A stretch of 64,000 bases of DNA from Aegilops tauschii subsp. strangulata (GCF_002575655.3 NC_053039.3:375573633-375637632); one strand, 5' to 3'. Positions 25,004-36,680 are shown, counted from the first letter of the stretch. Notes: generated by a model from the letters alone, not told the origin. A program made the numbers and translations.

Positions 25004-25331
25004 CCGCAGCGACGTCCAGCTGACGTCATTCGGCGGACGGCAAAGGCCGGATGCTCTTTGTCGTCAGCGGCGGATGGCAAAGGCTGCCGTTAGCCGCCTA
25101 ACGGACTAACAGCGCATTTATTGCCGTCGGCTTTCTTTGCCGTCAGCCGTTGATGGCAAAGGCCCCTTTGCCATCCGCTTCAAAAAGCAGACAGCAAAGA
25201 AGCTCTTTACCGATACCTACTTTGCCGGAGCCTTTTGCCGTCCGCGGCAGACGACAAAGGCCTTTGCCGTCCGCCATCCTTGCTTTTGCCGTCTGCCATG
25301 GCAGACGGCAAAGTAGCTGATTCCTGTAGTG
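25004..25331. mobile_element. CACTA transposon end 1 (terminal 328 bp only)
   Basis: The right border ends ttcctgtagtg at 25331, the inverted form of CACTACAGGAA, a CACTA-superfamily terminus. Inside are about ten copies of gacggcaaag or its complement ctttgccgtc in both orientations. This matches the subterminal repeats that bind transposase in this superfamily. A 28-bp palindrome lies at 25285-25312. The inner side is cut at 25004 against copia 2. No transposase gene is present. The 3-bp flank is aca; the other end is missing. Confidence 0.8.
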
Positions 25332-26672
25332 ACATGGCCGGTTCAACCATCAGACCAACTCTGGAGCGGTACAACAGCTCCAAACACCAGTAGTACTGGT
25401 CAACCGATACAACCGGTGTAAGAAGCGGTACAATCGGTCTATGAAAAACAGGTAAGAACAAAACTGCCATAACTTTCGCATACGAGCTCCGAATTCGACG
25501 AAATCAAGTTTGTTGGAAAGCTAGAGACAAGAGCAAGCACAATCTTGATAGAAATATCAAGAAATAGCAATTGAGAAAATACCCAAAATAAAATGGTGAG
25601 AACCCTTTCTCAAATAAGACCGGTAAAAACTCCAACACCAAAAACACAAAAGAAGATGCATATGAAATCGGTTTTCGATGAACTCGAGCTTGTCATGAAG
25701 AGGAACATAAGCTCCAAATCTCACAAGGAGAAGAACCAAACAAGAACCAAGAAATATGATGCAAGGATACAATGGTTTGAGCTCTCGATGAACGATACGA
25801 TCAAGCTACTCACTAGAGAGCCCCCCTTGGTAGTACGACAATCGATCCTACAACCCAGTCTCCAACTACCACCATGAGACCGGTAAAATAGAAAACCTAT
25901 CAAGGGAAAACCTTTTCCTTGCAGATAGTCCACTTGAGCTAGATGATGATGATCTTGACTTCCTCAAGTTGGACCACCTTTCTTGATTGTGTTGGCTCGA
26001 TGAAGACTAGTTGATTGCTCCCCCATACTCCACTATGGGTGAGCCACTCTTCGGCACATCTTCACAAGTCCATTTACACCACAATGGATGGCAAGCTTCA
26101 AGGATGATCTCTTCATGATGCTCCACTTGAACTTACACACGCAATCTTGATGACGATTGATATCATCCTCCATGGGTTGTATGAGATCTTGCTCTTGATA
26201 CAAACCCATGGAAACATACCTAACCCCACATAGAACTCATACGTAGACCATGGGTTAGTACACAAAGCGTAATGGACAATGCTTACCATACCATTAGATC
26301 ACTTGATCCCTCTCGGTACATCTTCTACGCTTTGTGTGTTGATCAACTTGAATCACTCTTTATACTTAGTCTTGATCAACCTTGAATCTTTGCAACTCTC
26401 TTCATTTCTATGATGTCTTGAAGGTAAACATGAATGATCACACAATCTTCTTCTTCAAGACATTCTTGCAATAAGCTCAACACTCACATGACCAATCTTT
26501 GGATAATTCCTTAATAGCACCTTGGTCAACCCATAAACTCCTTGAAACCAACACATGGACTTCAAGAAATGCCTATGGACAAATCCTTCAAATATAACTG
26601 AATGCAACCATTAGTCCATAGAGAATGTCATCAATTACCAAAACCACACATGGGGGCACCACATGTTCTTTC
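25332..26672 (-). repeat. copia 1-type LTR, U3-side part
   Basis: Ends at 26672 with catgttctttca, the complement of TGAAAGAACATG. It carries the same accggtacaaccggt-type blocks (25325-25440) as the LTR part at 9580-10880. A polypurine tract abuts it on the right, so from that side it is a 3' LTR. The left side is broken by the CACTA end. Confidence 0.65.
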
Positions 26673-27130
26673 AATCTCCCCCATTTTGGTAATTGATGAC
26701 AATCACGTTCAAGAGAGTTTATATAAGGAATTATGCATCACCATGCAATGCACCAACCAATAATGCATGTGTATTTGATGCAAATGCTTAGGAACAAAAC
26801 CAAAGCAAGAAATAACTCTCTAAACTTCTCCTCAAAACTCTCTGAAACTTCTCCCCCATTGGCATCGATTGCCAAAATGGGCGAAAAGCTTAGAAGGCCA
26901 ATATAAGAAGTGTTCCTCCATAAATTGTGTATTTCTCAAGAAGAGTGGAATGCAATACACATACCCAAATATAAATACTTGGAGGAAGACAAACTATATT
27001 GAGGACCCAAAGATTGCAAAAGGATGATATGCCACAAAGACATAACAAAGAGAGAAACTAGCAATCAAGCAATCAAAAGATACCAGTTGAACCAACTAAA
27101 CCAATGATCCTACGAGCCATATGAAAAAAG
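26673..27130 (-). mobile_element. 3' internal region of a copia 1-type element with polypurine tract
   Basis: Starts with atctcccccatttt (26673-26686), the complement of AAAATGGGGGAGAT, a polypurine tract immediately outside the LTR. A second similar tract (cttctcccccatt, about 26850) lies 180 bp further in. No coding is visible. The region ends near 27130, where gypsy B sequence begins without a recognisable element boundary. Confidence 0.6.
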
Positions 27131-29393
27131 ATATTACGATATAGGTGTTACCGCCGTATAGTGCACAACGTAAGGTGCAGACGGCTTGCAATAATGGCCC
27201 CTAGGCTATAGGTGTTATCGCCGTATAGTGCATGGCGTAAGATGGTGAAGTCCGGAGCACAGAGTGCACCGACCTTTTCTCTAGCAATTTGATATGTCTC
27301 CAACATATCTATAATGTTTTATTGTTCCATTCTATTATATTATCTGTTTTGGATGTTATACACATTAATATGCTATTTTATATTATTTTTGGGACTAACC
27401 TATTAAACTAGAGCCCAGTGCCAGTTCCTGTTTTTCCTTGTTTTTGAGTTTCGCAAAAAAGGAATACCAAACGGAGTCCAAACATAATAAAACTTTCACG
27501 ATGATTTTTCTTGGACCAGAAGACTTGGAGATGAAGTCAGAAGAGCCACGAGGCGGCCACAAGGACGGAGGGCGTGCCCAGGGGGTAGGGCGCGCCCCCA
27601 CCCTTGTGGGCCCCTCGTGACTCCACTGACCTATCTCTTTTGCCTATATATTCCCATATATCCCCCTACCAACAGAGAGAGCCATGAAAACACTTTTCCA
27701 CCGCCGCAACCTTCTGTACCCGTGGATCCCATCTAGGGGCCTTTTCCAGCGTCCTTGTAGAGGGGGATTCGATCACGGAAGGCTTCTACATCAACACCAT
27801 TGCCCTTCCGATGAAGCATGAGTAGTTTACCACGGACCTACGGGTCCATAGCTAGTAGCTAGATGGCTTCTTCTCTCTCTTTGGTTCTCAATACCAAGTT
27901 CTCCTCGATGTTCTTGGAGATCTATTAGATGTAATACTTTTTTGCGGTGTGTTTGCCGAGATCCGATGAATTGTGTATTTATGATCAGCTTATCTATGAA
28001 TATTATTTGAATCTTCTCTAAATTCTTATATGCATGATTTGATATCTTTGTAAGTCTCTTCGAACTATCGATCTGGTTTGGCCAACTAGATTGGTTTTTC
28101 TTGCAATGGGAGAAGTGCTTAGCTTTGGGTTCAATCTTGCGGCGTCCTTTCCCAGTGACAGTAGGGGCAACAAGGCACGTATTGTATTGTTGCCATCGAG
28201 GATAAAAAGATGGGGTTTTCATCATATTGCTTGAGTTAATTCCTCTACATCATGTCATCTTGCTTAATGCGTTACTCCGTTCTTTATGAACTTAATACTC
28301 TAGATGCATGCTGGATAGCGGTCGATGTGTGGAGTAATAGTAGTAGATGCAGAATTGTTTCGGTCTACTTGACATGGACGTGATGCCTATATTCATGATC
28401 ATTGCCTTAGATATCTTCACAACTTTGCGCTTTTCTATCAATTGCTCGGTAGTAATTTGTTCACCCACCGTATTATTTTCTATCTTGAGAGAAGCCTCTA
28501 GTGAAACCTATGGCCCCTGGGTCTATTTTCCATCATATAAGTTTCCGATCTACTATTTTGTAATCTTTTACTTTCCGATCTATAAACCAAAAATACCAAA
28601 GATATTTACTTTATTGTTCCTCTATCTCTATTAGATCTCACTTTTGCAAGTAACCGTGAAGGGATTGACAACCCCTTTATCGCGTTGGGTGCAAGTTGTT
28701 TGATTGTTTGTGCAGGTATTCGGTGACTTGTGCGTTGTGTCCTACTGGATTGATACCTTGGTTCTCAAATTGAGGGAAATACTTACTCTACTTTGGTTTC
28801 CTCTTCAAGGGAAACACCAACACAAGCTCAAGAAGTAGCACAATTAAACACTTAGCAATAAATAGAGCAAAATATTGCACAGAAGGAAACTGCAAACTAG
28901 TAGTAGTGACACTCGACATGCCTCTCTCATCTCCCACTGACAAAGTACGATAAAAGTCCTCAGACTCTGCAGGCCTAGGCTCTCTTATTTCCCCGTCAGA
29001 AGGGACCAAACATACATCACAAAAATCAGTGAGTAGCATCTGACGGGTTTCAGCATATAAATTAAACCGCACCTCAGCAGGGTTATTCCTACTCGGAAAA
29101 TGGAAACTTTGCACAAAGGAATTTGTAAGGATATGGTATTGTTCACACTTAGCTGCGATGAAGTCGGTAAGCCCAGCATTAGAAGCAAATTGTGCGAACT
29201 CTTGACGGATCCCGGCTCCATCCATGAAGGGGTTATGCGGCCATTCGCACAGCCGCACCTCCGCCCTTTTCTGGGTATGGAGGTCATTGTCCGATGATTC
29301 CCCAATGACTCCCTTAGAGATCTTTTTGGAGGCAAACTTCCTAAAGATACTCATCTTATTCCTATGAACAAAATTCTGAAAATTTTGGTCCAC
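27131..29393 (-). pseudogene. Extra ORF of gypsy B, split by solo LTR
   Basis: The frame starts at 29393 and shows LCEWPHNPFMDGAGIRQEF, QYHILTNSFVQSFHF and QYFALFIAKCLI before the solo LTR. Beyond the LTR (27284 leftwards) the match to gypsy A resumes with ILRHALYGDNTYSLGAII in the same frame when one copy of the 5-bp duplication is counted. This shows the frame was open when the LTR inserted. It ends in a duplicated, frame-shifting segment at 27141-27245. The product is the same unknown Athila ORF1-like protein as in gypsy A. Confidence 0.7.
27290..28840 (+). repeat. Solo LTR 1, gypsy type (1551 bp)
   Basis: Begins tgatatgtctcc at 27290 and ends aagaagtagca at 28840, flanked by perfect 5-bp repeats caatt (27285-27289 and 28841-28845). 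No internal region is present, so the element was removed by LTR-LTR recombination. The start shows decayed CpG sites (TGATATG for TGATACG). A TATA-like cctatatattccc lies near 27643. Confidence 0.9.
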
Positions 29394-30249
29394 AAAATTT
29401 TTGTCAACAAAACTTCACAAGATTGATAGCAACTACTCATAAGGAGGCATAGAGGCTATATTAAGCATTGAAACTACTTAGAACTCTAAGAATTCAACAT
29501 GCAAGCTCATCTACAGCAGCACCAAGAGTAGCTAATTACTCAAAATATAATCCAGTAAAGCAAAAAATAATTGGAGCAATGGAGGAGCCACATACCAAGT
29601 AGCAATCCCCCAAAACAGTTTCAGAAATGGAGCTTCGAGCAAAGAGATTGAAATCCGCGGGTTTGAGAGCAAGAACACGAAAGAGAGAGCAATGTTGATT
29701 TTTTTCTGGAGGTAGGAGAGGGAATGGGCTGAAGAGATAAGTGAGGGGCCCACGTGGGGACCACAACCCACCAGGGCGCGCCCGGGTTGCTGGCGTGCCC
29801 AGGTGGGTTGTGCCCACCTGGTGCACCCCCCTCTGATGCTATTTGCATCAAAAATTCAGAAGAAAAATCATATTAAATTTTCAGGGCATTTTGAGAACTT
29901 TTGTTTTTGGGTCATTTTTTATTGCACGGGAAATTCAGAAAACAGACAAAATATGGCATTTTATTTTATTTAACTAAGAAAAACATAGAACAAAAGGTAA
30001 GGATAGAAGGTTGTGCCTACTAGATTCATTGACTTCATACCTCTAAAAAATGAACCATTAATATGGTTGATCAAGTCTTATTAACAACCACCTTTGATTA
30101 GCATGAAATCGAAGAACTTTCGTAAAACACTAAGTTACCTCAATGGGGATATGCATGTCCTCAACAATAAGTATATCATATTTCTTTTTGGTAGTAGGTA
30201 GAGGTAGTTGAAAACTTCCAATAGTGAGTGTCGGAGTTTTTTCATAATA
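29394..30249. other. Non-coding spacer of gypsy B
   Basis: Homologous to 875-1567 of gypsy A, with no supported gene. It includes a GC-rich stretch (29750-29830) and the conserved 'agaaggttgtgcct' block near 30008. Confidence 0.6.
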
Positions 30250-31460
30250 TTAATTAATACCATTCACTTGGAATTGTTTCTTTGGAAAGTGCACCGTATG
30301 CTCATTACCATTGATATGAAAAGCGACCTTGCTTTTATTGCAATAAATAACAGCCCTTGCAGCATTCAAGAAGGGTCTACAAAGGACAATCGACATGTTG
30401 TCGTCCTCGGGCATCTCAAGTATAACAAAGTCAGTCAAGATAGTAACATTTGCAACAACAATGGGCACATCCTCACAAATACCGATAGGTATGGCAGTTG
30501 ATTTGTCAGCCATTTGCAAAGATATCTCAGTAGGTGTGAGTTTATTCAAATCAAGTCTTTTATATAAGGAGAAAGGCATAACACTAACACCAGCTCCTAA
30601 ATCACATAAAGAAGTTTTAACATAATTTCTTTTGATGGAGCAAGGTATAGTTGGTATTCTCGGATGTCCCAGTTTTTTAGGTACTCCATCCTTAAAAGAA
30701 TAATTAGCAAGCATGATGGAGATTTTAGCTTCCGGTATCTTTCTCTTATTAGTGATGATGTCTTTCATGTATTTTGCATAAGGGGCCATCTTCAAAATAT
30801 CAGTCAAGCGAGTGCGCTAAAATACTGGCCTAAGCATTTCAGCGAAGCGTTCAAATTCTTCATCATCTTTTTCCTTAGTTGATTTAGGTGGAAAGGGCAT
30901 GGGTTTTTGAACCCATGATTCTCTTTCTCTTCCATGTTTTCTAGCAACAAAGTCTCTTTTATCATATCTTTTATTTTTAGGTTGTGGCTTATCAAGATAA
31001 ACATCAGGTTCTATTTCAACTTCATTATCTGGTTCTTTATCATTGTCTGGTTGAGTGTCTTCATGAACATCATCATTATCTTTTTCATTATCAATAGGTG
31101 AATGTTCATTACCACATTGAGTTTCAGCATCAGAAATAGAAACATCATTATCATCTTCAGGAGGTTTTTCTATTTTAGGTTCACTAGAGGTATGCAAAGT
31201 CCTATCATTGCTCTTTTCTTCTTCTTTTTAAGTGGACTAGGTGCATCAGTGTTAATTCTTTGAGAGTCTTGTCTTTTTGGGTGTCCCTCAGGATAAAGTG
31301 ATTCTTGAGTCATTCTACCTCCTCTGGTCACTACTCTTATAGCATGATCATTCATATTATTATTCATCTCATCAAGCAATTCTCTTTGAGATTTAGCAAA
31401 TTGTTCTAGTTGAGTTTGAACCATAGAGGCATGTTTTCCTAGACCTCTAACATCATTGGA
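30250..31460 (-). pseudogene. gag-pro: gag-pro C-terminal part of gypsy B
   Basis: Retropepsin domain with CDLGAGVSVMPFSLY and SIVLCRPFL (30250-30807). An in-frame stop separates it from the acidic upstream linker (30817-31197). A frameshift near 31200, at a run of Lys codons, leads to the gag tail (31170-31460) with GRMTQESLYPEGHPKR, shared with gypsy A. The rest of gag is missing at the 31460 junction. Confidence 0.8.
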
Positions 31461-32770
31461 GAGAGAGTTTCGTTAGCACGACGGCGTGGTGACGGTGATG
31501 GTGATGTGATCCGCGCAGGGCTTCGCCTAAGCACTACGATGATATGACCGGAGAAGTAAACCATGAAGGGGGCACCGCACACGGCTAAGAAACAACTGTT
31601 ATGCGTTGGGGTGGCCCCTGCCCTCGTATATACAAGAGGAGGGGAGAAGGTCGGCCCTAGGGGCACCCAAGTGGGGGGAAACCGACTAGGACTCCCAATC
31701 CTAGTCGCCCCCCCCTTTCCTTTCTTTCGGAGGGGGAAAAGGGAAGGAGAGGGAGAGGGAGAGGGAGAAGGAAAGGGGGCCGCGCCCCCTCCCCTTTGTC
31801 CAATTCGGACTCCCTTGGGGGGGGGCTCCACCCCTTGCGGGCTCCCCTCTCTCTCTCCCCTATGGCCCATGTAGGCCCAATACTTCCCCGGGGGGTTCCG
31901 GTAACCCCTCGGTACTCCAAAAAATACCCGAACCATTCTGAAACCATTCCGGTGTCCGAATACCATCATCCAATATATCAATGTTTACCTCTCGACCATT
32001 TCGAGACTCATTGTCATGTCCGTGATCTCATCCGGGACTCCAAAAAATCTTCGGTCACCAAAACACATAACTCATAATACAGATCGTCATCGAATGTTAA
32101 GCGTGCGGACCCTACGGATTCGAGAACTATGTAGACATGACCGAGACTCATCTCCGATCAATAACCAATAGTGGAACCTGGATGCTCATATTGGTTCCTA
32201 CATATTCTACGAAGATCTTTATCGGTCAAACCGCAATGACAACATACGTCATTCCCTTTGTCATCGGTATGTTACTTGCCCGAGATTTGATCGTCGGTAT
32301 CTTCATACCTAGTTCAATCTCATTACTGGCAAGTCTCTTTACTCGTTCCGTAATGCATCATCCTGCAACTAACTCATTAGTCACATTGCTTGCAAGGCTT
32401 ATAGTGATGTGCATTACCGAGAGGGCCCAGAGATACCTCTCCGATACTCGGAGTGACAAATCCTAATCTTGATCTATGCCAACCCAACAAACACCTTCGG
32501 AGACACCAGTAGAGCATCTTTATAATCACCCAGTTATGTTGTGACGTTTGATAGCACACAAGGTGTTCCTCCGGTATTCGGGAGTTGCATAATCTCATAG
32601 TCAAAGGAATATCTATAAGTCATGAAGAAAGCAATAGCAATAAAACTTTACGATCATTATGCTAAGCTAACGGATGGGTCTTGTCCATCACATCATTCTC
32701 CTAATGATGTGATCCCGCTCATCAAATGACAACACATGTCTATGGTCAGGAAACTTAACCATCTTTGAGG
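31461..32770 (-). repeat. 3' LTR of Angela 2, truncated on both sides
   Basis: Matches the LTR at 37849-39587 closely, including ctaagaaacaactgttatg and cccaatcctagtc blocks that Angela 1 lacks. The two are therefore the LTR pair of one element. The first 250 bp or so are missing at the gypsy B junction. About 170 bp are missing at 32770, where CACTA 2 sequence starts. Confidence 0.8.
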
Positions 32771-32775
32771 CTGCC

Positions 32776-33000
32776 ATGGCCGAATGGGTGGTGGATCTAG
32801 AGGCGGCCAAAGTCGCGCAGAAGGAGCGGAAAAGGCAGAAAGCAATCAAGAAAAGAGAGTCCCACCACCGCAAGAAAAAAGAGGACGCACGCCGTGGTGA
32901 GGAGAGCTTGGCGGAGATCGAAGCACGGTGGGCTGCCACCTACAAGGCCGGAAAGGAGAACACCGGCGTCTTGCCAGCATGCCCCGATGGCAGCATGTGA
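32776..33000 (+). CDS. Hypothetical basic, charged protein in CACTA 2 (74 aa, possibly partial)
   Basis: The frame starts MAEWVVDLEAAK five bases after the breakpoint and ends at TGA 32998-33000. It is dominated by Lys, Arg and Glu, with KERKRQKAIKKRESHHRKKK as a nuclear-localisation-like stretch and predicted helix. I do not recognise a family. It may be the last exon of a longer gene lost to the left. About 590 bases without a supported gene follow (33001-33589), with inverted-looking cgtttttt/tgtgttaat repeats. Confidence 0.4.
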   Translation: MAEWVVDLEAAKVAQKERKRQKAIKKRESHHRKKKEDARRGEESLAEIEARWAATYKAGKENTGVLPACPDGSM

Positions 33001-33991
33001 GAAGTAGTTTAAGTTTGTAGTATTAGAGCAAATTACTAGTAGTACTTAAAGTTTGTAGTATTAACGTACAATGTCGGTAAGGGCATCCTTTGAGGGCTTT
33101 GAGCGTTGATTAGCATGTGTGCCCGTGTGCGTTTTTTGTGTTAATCATTAGAAGATCACAAAACACACGGTTTCTATGCCGTACCCGTCTACGTTTTTTT
33201 TGTGTTAATGACCCATAAGTCAGTTACCTGTGCGATGTTTCCTAATAAACCAGGCGTACCATTGACCGAAAAAATCAAGTACACGTGTACATTTTTTGGA
33301 GACGGGGTCTGCCAACTTTCTTTTTTCTCGCACACGAGTATTTTACGCGCTTCATCTGTGTTGTGTGTTTCCCCCGCCCAAGTTTCAAGTTTCGCAGCGA
33401 AATTTTTATTAGGCGCATGATTTCAGAATTTATTACTCCAACTACATCCCCACCCTCAGTATCCCCCCCTCGCGCCTCCCCCTACCGGCATCTCAAACCA
33501 CCGCCACCGCAAGCACAGCTTCAACCACATCTACATTCTGCTCGGATCCACTCAGGTAACCCACCAATCTCTATCACGGCCCAGCCTGATTGCTTAAATG
33601 GCGCCTGCGAAACATCCACATGCCTCCAAATCCCCACCGCCAGGAGTTGATGGCGGTCCATGGCGCGATGGCCGTTATGCGTGTTGACCCGGAGGAACAC
33701 CTTGCCTCCGCCGCCGCCGCCGACATGGTGCAGGCTCTGGCCCAGATGAAGTCCCCCAACGACTACCCCCCAGGTCTTAACAGGTAAGATCTGACTAGCT
33801 AAATCTTACCAATACCACTTGCAACGGCTATGATTTGTACGGTTGATGTATTAAGCATGTTCGTGCCTTGTTTATTTCAGTACTGCACACTGTGTGATGT
33901 TCAAGTATTACCGTGTCCAGCTCAATTTCATCAATACTAGCAACAAAATTACAATACATGACTCAGGATATCACTAGAGATGCTGCCCATT

Positions 33992-35833
33992 TGCTATTTT
34001 TAGTGGATGCTAAACCTGTTGTACTTAACATGCCTGTCCATGTACTTACGCAGGGTCATAACGGCCGATGTTGTTGTTTGCCGTCGAGGTGAGCTGCATC
34101 CCATGTCTTACAGTATTTCACATAATTTGTGCAATTGCAGTTTAACTTCTACCATTTACTGGTTGCCTGTAGGTACACATGTCAGTGGCACTGATCCACG
34201 CTTCGACCCGGAGGAACAGCTCGCCTCCGCCGTCGCTGACTTTGGACGGGCTCTGGCCAAGATGAAGTGCCCCAGCAACTACCTCTCAGGACTTACCAAG
34301 TATGTACTCACCAGTTCAATCATACCAATACCAGTTGCAATTAATGGCTATGTTCTGTATAGTCGATGTATTAAGCATGTTCTAGTAAACATGCCTAACA
34401 CGTTTTTGATACTTTCCCTACCTTTTTATAGACATCTGAGCCATTCTCTGCTCTGGCAGCACCTGCCTTGTGACGTTTAACTATGCCAATTGCATTTTTA
34501 TCAGTACCGGTTTCAATGTCTATTAAGCCTATTGCAATTAATAGTTGAATCCATTTTTAAACAGTTGTATTTCAATGGCTACAAACTTACGAAACATGAC
34601 TCAGGATGTTGTTAAGCCTATTGGAATTAACAGTTGTATCCATTTTTTAATCTGTCCATTTGCTACCATGCTACTCTCCGCAATGAAGATATACTAGACA
34701 TGCTTGCTATTTTTGGTGGATGCTAACCCTGTTCTACTTAACATGCCTGTCCATGTACTTACGCAGGGTCATAACGGCCGATGTTGTTGTTTGCCATCGA
34801 GGTTAGTTGCATCCCATGTCTTACAGTATTTCACATCATTTGTGCAATTGCAGTTTAACTTCTACCATTTACTGGTTGCCTGTAGGTACACATGTCAATG
34901 GCACTAATCCACGCTTCGACCCGGAGGAACAGCTCGCCTCCGCCTCCGCTGACTTTGGGCGAGCTCTGGCCAAGATGAAGTGCCCCAGCAACTACCTCTC
35001 AGGACTTACCAAGTATGTACTCACCAGTTCAATCTTACCAATACCAGTTGCAATTAATGGCTATATTTTGTATGGTTGATGTATTAAGCATGTTGTAGTA
35101 AACATGCCTAACATGTCTTAGCTATTTTCCCTACCTTTTTATAGACAACTGGGCCATTATCTGCTCTGGCAGCACCTGCCCTGTGATGTTTAACTCTGCC
35201 AATTGCATTTTTATCACTACCGGTTTCAATGGCCATTAAGCCTGTTGCAATTAACAGTTGTATCCATTTTTAAAGAGTTGTATTTCAATGGCTACAAATT
35301 TACAAAACATGAATTAGGATGTTGTTAAGCCTGTTGCAATTAACAGTTGTATCCATTTTTTAATCCGTCCCTTTGCTACCGTGCTACTCTTTCGAAATGA
35401 AGATATCACTACAGATGCTGCCGTTTTATTACCATTTGTTATTTTTGGTGGATGTTAACCCTATTGTAGTTAACATTGGCTTTCCATGTACTTACACAGG
35501 GCTACAATGGGCGATGTTGTTGTTTGCCGTCGAGGTTAGCTGCATCCCATGTCTTATACACCATCTATTCCTAAATATAAGTATTTTTAGATATTCCAAT
35601 ATAGACTACATAAGGAGCAAAATGAGTGAATCTAGATTCTAATCTAAACTATATCTATAATTCTATATACATCTGTATGTAGTTCATATTGAAATCTCAA
35701 AAAAATACTTGTACTTAGGAACATAGGTAGTTGTATTTTACATCATTTGTGCAATCTCAGTTTAGCTTCTAACATTTACTGGTTGCTTGTAGGTACATAT
35801 ATGAGAGGTACTGATCCATGCTTCGATCCCTTT
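33992..35833 (+). repeat. Tandem duplication of exon plus flanking introns, three copies
   Basis: A unit of about 0.71 kb starts with tgctattttt(a/g)gtggatgcta near 33992 and again near 34704. A third, partial copy starts near 35435. Exon starts are spaced 713 bp (34141 to 34854) and 907 bp (34854 to 35761); the excess in the second interval is mostly the 175-bp MITE at 35559-35733. The copies are very similar in exon and intron, so the duplication is recent relative to exon 1. Confidence 0.8.
35559..35733. mobile_element. Stowaway-like MITE (175 bp)
   Basis: The sequence between TA dinucleotides carries inverted termini around attcctaaatataagt and acttgtacttaggaac, with matching inner arms (gatattccaatatagactac and atgtagttcatattgaaatctc). 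This resembles the common grass Stowaway (Mariner-type) MITE. Comparison with the other two intron copies shows an uninterrupted gtcttacagtatttcac site, which confirms insertion. It has no coding capacity. Confidence 0.8.
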
Positions 35834-36680
35834 TGTGTATGGGGCAATGAGATATTCATGAACAAGCGTCAAGTGAGGAAACTAAGAAAGATTGTTAGGC
35901 GAAAGAAACGGGTGATTGGAATTAAGCTCTTACACTTTGTTGAAGACAATAGTGAACTATAGGATGGTAAGTAATGTGTTGCCTTTTCCCGCTGCCCACA
36001 ACAAGTTACTCTATTAGACCTCAATATCTGATATTTTTCTCTTTTCAGTGGTTTCCGAAGCTATTTACTGATGATTACCTTGCAAACTACATGACCAGAG
36101 TGGAGGCAACTAAGGTTAAAGTATATAATTCATGCTACCATGATAATGCTCTAGAAGTCTTCCTGAAGGCGGTGAAGGATGGGCGGGCGATCGTCACAAG
36201 GGGTTGGACAAAAGTGGTTCGTGCCTATGGCATGCAGGAAGGCACATTATGGGCATTCCGCTTCTTCAACACCGTCGGCAGTCAAAATGATTTACACTTG
36301 TCTCCTCACCTTTACTACCTTTAAATATTGTGGTTCATCGTAGTTAATTGCTGCGTAATCCTGTAATTACTGAACATATCGCACTGGCAATTTTATTTAT
36401 GGATTCTTGTTGAACCATTGTGCTGAGAATTTGAATTGCATGTTTCATATTTCAAAATTTCCAATTCGAATAATAAATTACAGGCAAAAATAAAAAGAGA
36501 ACAGATGGTCATGGAACTTTGCAAACGGTTCTGGCAGTAAAAGCGCTTGTGATGGATAGGCCAACGCCACATAGTTTTCTACATCAAATCGTGTGTGATG
36601 TAGTTCATGAAAGCAAACAGTTAACCAAGGCAGAGCGTCTGTGATAGTTACACCTTTCACACACGAGCGTATACATAAAA

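Larger units (their letters stand above)
27131..31460 (-). mobile_element. Ty3/gypsy element B, both ends truncated
   Basis: A relative of gypsy A in the same orientation: extra ORF, spacer, protease and the C-terminal edge of gag. It is interrupted by the solo LTR at 27290-28840. Neither LTR is present. The right edge passes directly into Angela 2 LTR sequence near 31460, and the left edge into copia sequence near 27130. Both edges look like deletion junctions. Confidence 0.8.
33590..36324 (+). pseudogene. B3-domain gene with repeated exon, carried by CACTA 2
   Basis: Proposed exons are 33590-33783, 34141-34299, 34854-35012, 35761-35966 and 36049-36324. Exon 1 ends at AACAG/gtaaga (phase 2). 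Exons 2 and 3 are 159 bp each, start after ttgcag and end before gtatgt, and encode GTDPRFDPEEQLASA followed by MKCPSNYLSGL. Exon 1 holds an older version of the same module (DPEEHLASA, MKSPNDYPPGL). Exon 4 keeps only the front of the module, then a basic stretch NKRQVRKLRKIVRRKKRV. The last exon encodes 91 residues with WFPKLFTDDYLANYM and GWTKVVRAYGMQEGTLWAFR, matching the start and end of a plant B3 DNA-binding domain. A TAG at 35960-35962 and a phase mismatch between exons 4 and 5 suggest the copy is dead, or that my last intron is wrong. The protein would be nuclear and DNA-binding. Confidence 0.55.

Noticed and set aside
31563..31981. Long overlapping frames on both strands in GC-rich LTR DNA (also 11255-11747 and 38249-38624)
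   Set aside because: They lie inside Angela LTRs, contain low-complexity Gly/Arg/Pro runs and are not conserved between the three LTR copies.
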